NCBI GenBank assembly: GCA_947174945.1
Contig: CAMWKZ010000006.1
Location: forward strand, 1-64,000
Reading direction: 5' to 3'
DNA: 64,000 bases
Source: an uncultured Prevotellaceae bacterium
GTDB lineage: Bacteria; Bacteroidota; Bacteroidia; Bacteroidales; Bacteroidaceae
Positions within the stretch are counted from its first letter, which is position 1, and each line of letters starts with the position of its first letter. Positions 58,703 through 64,000 of the stretch are shown here, piece by piece. The translations under genes were made by a program, and so were the position numbers. Under the pieces are notes generated by a model, which saw only the letters and a list, made by a program, of their open reading frames with translations, was not told the origin of the DNA and made no database searches.

Positions 58703-58728
58703 GTGGAGAAATGTGGAGGATTGTGGGG
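58703..58728 (+). promoter_or_regulatory. Putative MraZ-binding repeats
   Basis: Three GTGGRG boxes at exact 10-bp spacing (58703, 58713, 58723), just upstream of the TAATTTTGC promoter element of mraZ. Confidence 0.75.
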
Positions 58729-58774
58729 GGAAATGATTAATTTTGCAGCCAAACTCACAAACTTATAAGTACAC

Positions 58775-59227
58775 GTGCGATTTTTAGGTAACATAGAGGC
58801 CAAGACCGATGCCAAAGGGCGTGCTTTCCTGCCTGCCATCTTCCGAAAGGTATTGCAGGCAGGAGGCGATGAACGACTGGTGCTCCGCAAGGATGTATTC
58901 CAGCCCTGCCTCGTGTTGTATCCTGAAAGTATCTGGAACGAACAGATGGACGCATTGAGAGCCCGCCTGAACCGCTGGAACAAGCAACATCAGCAGGTGT
59001 TTCGTCAGTTTGTTAGTGAGGTGGAGTTGCTGACACTCGATGGTAATGGTCGTTTCCTGCTCCCCAAAAGATATTTGTGCATGGCCGAGATAGAGCAGAG
59101 TATTAAGTTCATCGGTATGGGCGATACCATTGAGATATGGAGTAATCGTAAAGCCGAAGAACAACAAATGAAACCTGAGGAGTTCGGACAGGCTTTGGAA
59201 GAACTGATGATAGAAGGAGAACAATGA
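58775..59227 (+). CDS. mraZ: Transcriptional regulator MraZ
   Basis: 150 aa (GTG start); FLGNIEAKTDAKGRAFLPAIFRK; first gene of the dcw cluster. Confidence 0.93.
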   Translation: MRFLGNIEAKTDAKGRAFLPAIFRKVLQAGGDERLVLRKDVFQPCLVLYPESIWNEQMDALRARLNRWNKQHQQVFRQFVSEVELLTLDGNGRFLLPKRYLCMAEIEQSIKFIGMGDTIEIWSNRKAEEQQMKPEEFGQALEELMIEGEQ

Positions 59228-60135
59228 TAATAACTGCTGAGACATATCACGTTCCTGTACTTCTGAAGGAAAGTGTTGACGGGCTGGATATCCGGCCCGA
59301 CGGCATTTACGTAGATGTAACCTTTGGAGGGGGAGGGCACTCCCGTGAGATTCTGAGCCGACTGGGTAGGAACGGCCACCTATACAGCTTTGACCAGGAT
59401 GCTGACACAGAAAGGAATATTGTCAACGATGATAGATTTACCTTCGTGCGTAGCAACTTCAGATACATACACAATTGGATGCAATATTATGGTGTGGAGC
59501 GGATTGATGGCCTGTTGGCTGACCTTGGCGTGTCGAGCCATCACTTCGATGATGAAACGCGTGGATTCTCTTTCCGATTCAATGCACCGCTGGATATGCG
59601 CATGAACAAAAGGGCAGGATTGACGGCTGCCGACATATTGAATAACTATACAGAGGAACAGTTGGCTGATGTGTTGTATCTGTATGGGGAACTGAAGAAC
59701 GCAAGGCGACTTGCCAAAGCCATTGTTAATGGCCGACAGCAAAAGGCTATCATGACGACAGCTGACTTAGGAGAAGTTATTGAGCCATTCATGCGTTCAG
59801 AACGAGAAAAGAAAGACCTGGCACGTGTGTATCAGGCTTTGCGTATTGAGGTGAATCACGAAATGGATGCCCTGCGTGATATGTTATGCAAGGCAACCCA
59901 ATTGTTACGTCAGGGAGGACGGCTTAGCGTTATTACTTATCATTCGTTGGAGGACCGTATCGTGAAGAACGTGATGAAAACGGGCAACGTGGAAGGGAAA
60001 TTGGAGCAGGATTTCTATGGACGAATTAGTAGTCCGTTCCGATTCGCCAGCAAAGTAGCTGTTCCCTCAGACGAGGAACAACAGCATAATCCGCGTAGCA
60101 GGAGTGCGAAATTGAGAATAGCAGAGAAAGCATAA
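59224..60135 (+). CDS. rsmH: 16S rRNA (cytosine(1402)-N(4))-methyltransferase
   Basis: 303 aa; HVPVLLKESVDGLDIRPDGIYVDVTFGGGGHSREIL, ADLGVSSHHFDDETRGFSFR. Confidence 0.96.
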   Translation: MIITAETYHVPVLLKESVDGLDIRPDGIYVDVTFGGGGHSREILSRLGRNGHLYSFDQDADTERNIVNDDRFTFVRSNFRYIHNWMQYYGVERIDGLLADLGVSSHHFDDETRGFSFRFNAPLDMRMNKRAGLTAADILNNYTEEQLADVLYLYGELKNARRLAKAIVNGRQQKAIMTTADLGEVIEPFMRSEREKKDLARVYQALRIEVNHEMDALRDMLCKATQLLRQGGRLSVITYHSLEDRIVKNVMKTGNVEGKLEQDFYGRISSPFRFASKVAVPSDEEQQHNPRSRSAKLRIAEKA

Positions 60136-60141
60136 GCAGAT

Positions 60142-60609
60142 ATGGCAGAGGATATTAACAACATACAAGAAAAGGTGCAACAGGAAGAGTCGACCTCCAA
60201 ACAACATGAGGAGATGTCGGAAAAGAAACTGAAAGACACCATCAAGAAAATCAAGGAGACGGCCAGCGAGGAAGATATACATCCGTCTCAACAGCTCAAC
60301 CTGCGCACTATTCTGGGTGGTGACTTGTTGACTACGGAGGTGGTACGTTCGCAAATATGGCTTTTCATCATGATTGTTGCCTTTACCATTATCTATGTTG
60401 CTTTCCGTTACCAGTGCCAGCAAGACATGCTGACCATTGACCGCCTGGAAGAAGAATTAAAGAATGCTAAGTTTAGTGCACTTAGCTCATCAAGTGGGTT
60501 GACGGAGAAATGTCGTGAAAGTCGTGTGTTGGATATATTGAAGCAGAATAAAGACTCTTTGTTGCATCAGGCAGACCAACCGCCTTATATTATAGAAATA
60601 CCAGAGTAG
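60142..60609 (+). CDS. FtsL-like cell division protein
   Basis: 155 aa; single TM, positioned between rsmH and ftsI. Confidence 0.8.
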   Translation: MAEDINNIQEKVQQEESTSKQHEEMSEKKLKDTIKKIKETASEEDIHPSQQLNLRTILGGDLLTTEVVRSQIWLFIMIVAFTIIYVAFRYQCQQDMLTIDRLEEELKNAKFSALSSSSGLTEKCRESRVLDILKQNKDSLLHQADQPPYIIEIPE

Positions 60610-60615
60610 AGAAAT

Positions 60616-62736
60616 ATGAGCAGGTTTGACAAAGATAGAGTAATACCGCGCTACATGGCTATAGCCATTGTATTGACGCTCATCGGCTTTGCCATTATCG
60701 GCAAGGCTCTCTACATCATGACGGCCAAGAAGCAATATTGGACGGAGGTGGCCGACCGATTAAAACGTGATTCTGTCAGTGTGCAGCCAAGTAGGGGCAA
60801 CATTCTCAGTTGTGATGGACAGTTGATGGCCACTTCAATTCCTGAGTATAAGATATTCATGGACTTCCAAGCATCAGGTTTTGACAACGATACATTATGG
60901 TTGGATAAAGTGGACAGTGTTTGCGAGGGACTTAGCAAGATATTCCCTCAGAGGACTGCGGCTGAGTTTAAACGGAGATTGGAAGAAGGTCGTCATAAGG
61001 AGATTATCAATAAGAAGACGGGTGAAAAGACCATTGGCGCACGCTGGTGGAACATTTGGCCCAATCGTATTGACTTTAACACTTTTATGGAGGTTAAGAG
61101 CTTACCTTTCCTAAATATGCCAAAGAATAAAAGTGGACTTTGTTGGGAGGAATATAACTCACGTCGTCGTCCGTTTGGTACATTGGCACAGCGAACTTTA
61201 GGAGGTACGATGTTAGCTACTGATTCAGCTTATTTCGGATTGGAGTTGGGTTACGACACTATTTTGCGTGGAACACCAGGTATTACAGGACGTCGCAAGA
61301 TTCTGAACAGATATATGAACATACCTGTGACATTACCTGTTAACGGGGGAGATATTGTGACAACCATTGATGTGAATATGCAGGATTTGGCAGAACGTGC
61401 TGTGTTGGACGAACTAAAACTTATCAATGGTGAGATGGGCGTAGCTATCCTAATGGAGGTGGAAACTGGTGATGTGAAAGCTATTGTCAATATGCTCAGA
61501 AATAGTGATGGCAATTACATCGAAGCTGTCAACTCGGCTATTAGTTATCGCTGTGAACCGGGCTCGGTGTTCAAGACGGCCTCGTTCCTTGTGGCACTGG
61601 ATGATGAGGTCGTAGATACTGGTTACGTCATCCGTACAGGTTGTGGTATATATCCTATGTATGGACGTGAGATGAAAGACCACAACTGGCGCCGTGGCGG
61701 TTATGGTGACATTAGCGTAGCTCGTACACTGGAGGTTAGTTCAAATATTGGTGTGAGTTACGTTATTGACCATTTTTATCATGATGATGCAGAACGATAT
61801 GTGAAAGGACTTTATCGTGTTGGCATCGGTGAGGATTTGAAACTACAAGATATCTTGCCAGGTTATCGTCCTCCAATTATCCGTATGCCACACCGTAAGA
61901 AAAACGGACGTTATGATGATAACTGGTATGCTACGACCCTGCCATGGATGTCCATCGGTTATGAAACTCAGATTGCACCTATTAATACGGTAACATTTTA
62001 TAATGCTATTGCTAACAATGGTAAGATGATGCGTCCCCGTTTTGTGAAGAAGGTGTTGAAAAATGGCGAGGTCGTACAGGAGTTTCCACCAGAAGTCATT
62101 AAGGAACGCATAGCCAAACCTAAGGCTATCGAGATGATGCAAACTATCTTGGAACACGTGGTTAGTCAGGGATTGGGGCGTAAGGCTGGTTCACCATTGT
62201 TTAAGGTGGCAGGCAAGACTGGAACAGCTCAGGTGTCGCAGGGTAAAGCTGGCTATAAAAGTGGTGTAATGCAGTATTGGCTTTCCTTTGCGGGCTACTT
62301 TCCTGCTGACAATCCTCGTTATTCGTGTATCGTGTGTCTGAAGAAGTCGGGGTCTCCTGCCTCGGGTGGTGGTATGAGTGGTGTCGTGTTTCACCATATT
62401 GCTGAAGGAGTGATGGCACGCAACCTGAAGATGAGTGTAGAAGATGCTCACGATGAGAACTCTGTTGTTATTCCTGATGTAAAAGGTGGTAATGCTAAGG
62501 ATGCTAATTACGTATTGGATAAGCTGAAAATAGATAAGCGTGTGTCGCAAGAAGGAAAAATGGCACAAAACACAACTCCTGACGTGATAGGAATGGGTGC
62601 CAAGGATGCCGTTTATTTGTTGGAGAGCCGTGGATTGCGTGTTAAGTTGCATGGACGAGGCAAGGTGAAGAAGCAAAGTTACCCTGCTGGTAAGACTATC
62701 ATGAAAGGTTGTGAATGTATTTTGATATTAGAATAA
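60616..62736 (+). CDS. ftsI: Penicillin-binding protein (FtsI/PBP3-like) with C-terminal PASTA domain
   Basis: 706 aa; CEPGSVFKTASFL (SxxK), SSN motif, KTGTAQV, C-terminal PDVIGMGAKDAVYLLESRGLRV. Confidence 0.94.
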   Translation: MSRFDKDRVIPRYMAIAIVLTLIGFAIIGKALYIMTAKKQYWTEVADRLKRDSVSVQPSRGNILSCDGQLMATSIPEYKIFMDFQASGFDNDTLWLDKVDSVCEGLSKIFPQRTAAEFKRRLEEGRHKEIINKKTGEKTIGARWWNIWPNRIDFNTFMEVKSLPFLNMPKNKSGLCWEEYNSRRRPFGTLAQRTLGGTMLATDSAYFGLELGYDTILRGTPGITGRRKILNRYMNIPVTLPVNGGDIVTTIDVNMQDLAERAVLDELKLINGEMGVAILMEVETGDVKAIVNMLRNSDGNYIEAVNSAISYRCEPGSVFKTASFLVALDDEVVDTGYVIRTGCGIYPMYGREMKDHNWRRGGYGDISVARTLEVSSNIGVSYVIDHFYHDDAERYVKGLYRVGIGEDLKLQDILPGYRPPIIRMPHRKKNGRYDDNWYATTLPWMSIGYETQIAPINTVTFYNAIANNGKMMRPRFVKKVLKNGEVVQEFPPEVIKERIAKPKAIEMMQTILEHVVSQGLGRKAGSPLFKVAGKTGTAQVSQGKAGYKSGVMQYWLSFAGYFPADNPRYSCIVCLKKSGSPASGGGMSGVVFHHIAEGVMARNLKMSVEDAHDENSVVIPDVKGGNAKDANYVLDKLKIDKRVSQEGKMAQNTTPDVIGMGAKDAVYLLESRGLRVKLHGRGKVKKQSYPAGKTIMKGCECILILE

Positions 62737-62751
62737 ATAAAATAAAGATGT

Positions 62752-64000
62752 ATGAAACTAAGCGAACTGCTTAAATACGTCAAGCCCATCACTATCATTG
62801 GTGATTCGGAGGCTGAGATTACAGGTGTGAATATCGATTCACGCAAGGTTGAGAAAGGACATTTGTTTGTTGCCATCAAAGGCACACAGACGGACGGGCA
62901 TCACTTTATTCCTAAGGCATTGGAATTGGGAGCCGTAGCTGTGCTGTGTGAAGATGTTCCAGAAAAGCACCAGCAAGGTGTCACCTATGTACAAGTTGAC
63001 TCTACAGAGGAGGTTGTGGGGTCTGTGGCTACTGTTTTTTATGGGGAGCCGTCGCTTAAATTGAAGTTGGTGGGTGTTACAGGTACAAATGGCAAGACAA
63101 CCATTGCTACCTTATTATATAATATGTTTCGTAAGTTTGGGCATAAGTGTGGTTTATTGTCTACAGTGTGTAACTATATCGAAGAAGAGGCTATCCCTGC
63201 TAATCATACAACACCTGACCCTATAGAGCTGAATTGTCTACTAAACCTAATGGTAGAGGCTGGATGTGAATATGCTTTCATGGAGTGTTCCAGCCATGCC
63301 ATTGCCCAAAAGCGAATAGGTGGACTGAGGTTTGCTGGTGGATTATTTACTAACTTAACACGTGACCATCTGGACTATCATAAAACTTTCGAGAATTATC
63401 GTGATGCGAAGAAAGCTTTCTTCGATGCTTTGCCAAAGGATGCTTTTGCCATTACCAATGCTGACGACAAAAATGGGAGTGTGATGGTACAGAACACGAA
63501 GGCACAGGTAAAAACTTATTCTACGCGCATGATGGCTGACTTCCGAGCTCGGATTGTTGAGTGTCATTTCGAGGGTATGTATGTAGATATCAATGGCCGT
63601 GAGGTGGGTGTGCAATTCATTGGTAAGTTCAATGTCAGTAACCTGCTGGCTGTCTATGGTGCTGCTGCTATGCTTGGTAAGAGCCCAGAGGATATCCTTA
63701 TTGTATTGAGCACTTTAAAGAGTGTGGCAGGCCGATTAGAGCCTATTCGTTCGCAAGAAGGAGTGACTGCTGTCGTTGACTATGCCCATACCCCCGACGC
63801 TTTAGAAAATGTACTGAATGCCATTCATGAGGTGTTGGAGGGAAAGCAGGGTAAGGTCATTACTGTTTGTGGAGCTGGGGGCAATCGAGATAAGGGCAAG
63901 CGTCCACTAATGGCTCAGGAAGCTGTTAAGCAGAGTGACCGTGTTATTATCACGTCAGACAATCCTCGCAATGAGGAGCCTCAAGACATTATTAATGACA
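62752..64000 (+). CDS. murE: UDP-N-acetylmuramoyl-L-alanyl-D-glutamate ligase, partial (runs off the window)
   Basis: [68 protein letters not shown], open to the window end. Confidence 0.94.
   Translation, partial: MKLSELLKYVKPITIIGDSEAEITGVNIDSRKVEKGHLFVAIKGTQTDGHHFIPKALELGAVAVLCEDVPEKHQQGVTYVQVDSTEEVVGSVATVFYGEPSLKLKLVGVTGTNGKTTIATLLYNMFRKFGHKCGLLSTVCNYIEEEAIPANHTTPDPIELNCLLNLMVEAGCEYAFMECSSHAIAQKRIGGLRFAGGLFTNLTRDHLDYHKTFENYRDAKKAFFDALPKDAFAITNADDKNGSVMVQNTKAQVKTYSTRMMADFRARIVECHFEGMYVDINGREVGVQFIGKFNVSNLLAVYGAAAMLGKSPEDILIVLSTLKSVAGRLEPIRSQEGVTAVVDYAHTPDALENVLNAIHEVLEGKQGKVITVCGAGGNRDKGKRPLMAQEAVKQSDRVIITSDNPRNEEPQDIIND

Overview
The window is a 64 kb piece of a Bacteroidales, Prevotella-like chromosome. 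Supporting signs are TAnnTTTG promoters, sdh/frd-type genes, a dcw cluster start and the general gene repertoire. Housekeeping content: nadA, a TrmH-family methyltransferase, polA, a polyprenyl synthetase, deoC, dtd, uvrC, apt, mnmG, fumarate reductase/succinate dehydrogenase, a TPP-riboswitch thiamine operon (thiS-E-G-C-F-H, thiE-like, thiD), prfB, an acyl-CoA synthetase, an M23 hydrolase, dut, dgt, glycine-lipid-type acyltransferases, and mraZ-rsmH-ftsL-ftsI-murE (murE is cut by the window end). The accessory part lies mainly in 0-12.4 kb and 30.4-32.5 kb. It holds: (i) an hxsDBCA-type His-Xaa-Ser radical-SAM RiPP operon whose secreted precursor ends in seven H-X-S triplets; (ii) two structured-RNA candidates, one upstream of the hxs operon and one upstream of an HNH/DUF4407 cassette, which share a topology and an ATAGCGTGG apical motif despite different stem sequences; (iii) an ISL3-type IS and a palindromic MITE built from two copies of that IS family's right end, bracketing an AAA-ATPase plus possible-nuclease gene pair; (iv) a DnaA-box cluster that looks like oriC, with two parS-like palindromes 11-12 kb away; (v) a DUF3791/DUF3990 (ART-like) three-gene cassette; (vi) two dispersed repeat families: ~122 bp palindromes at 2 loci and 22-bp-period tandem arrays at 3 loci. 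All homology calls come from reading motifs. No database search was run.
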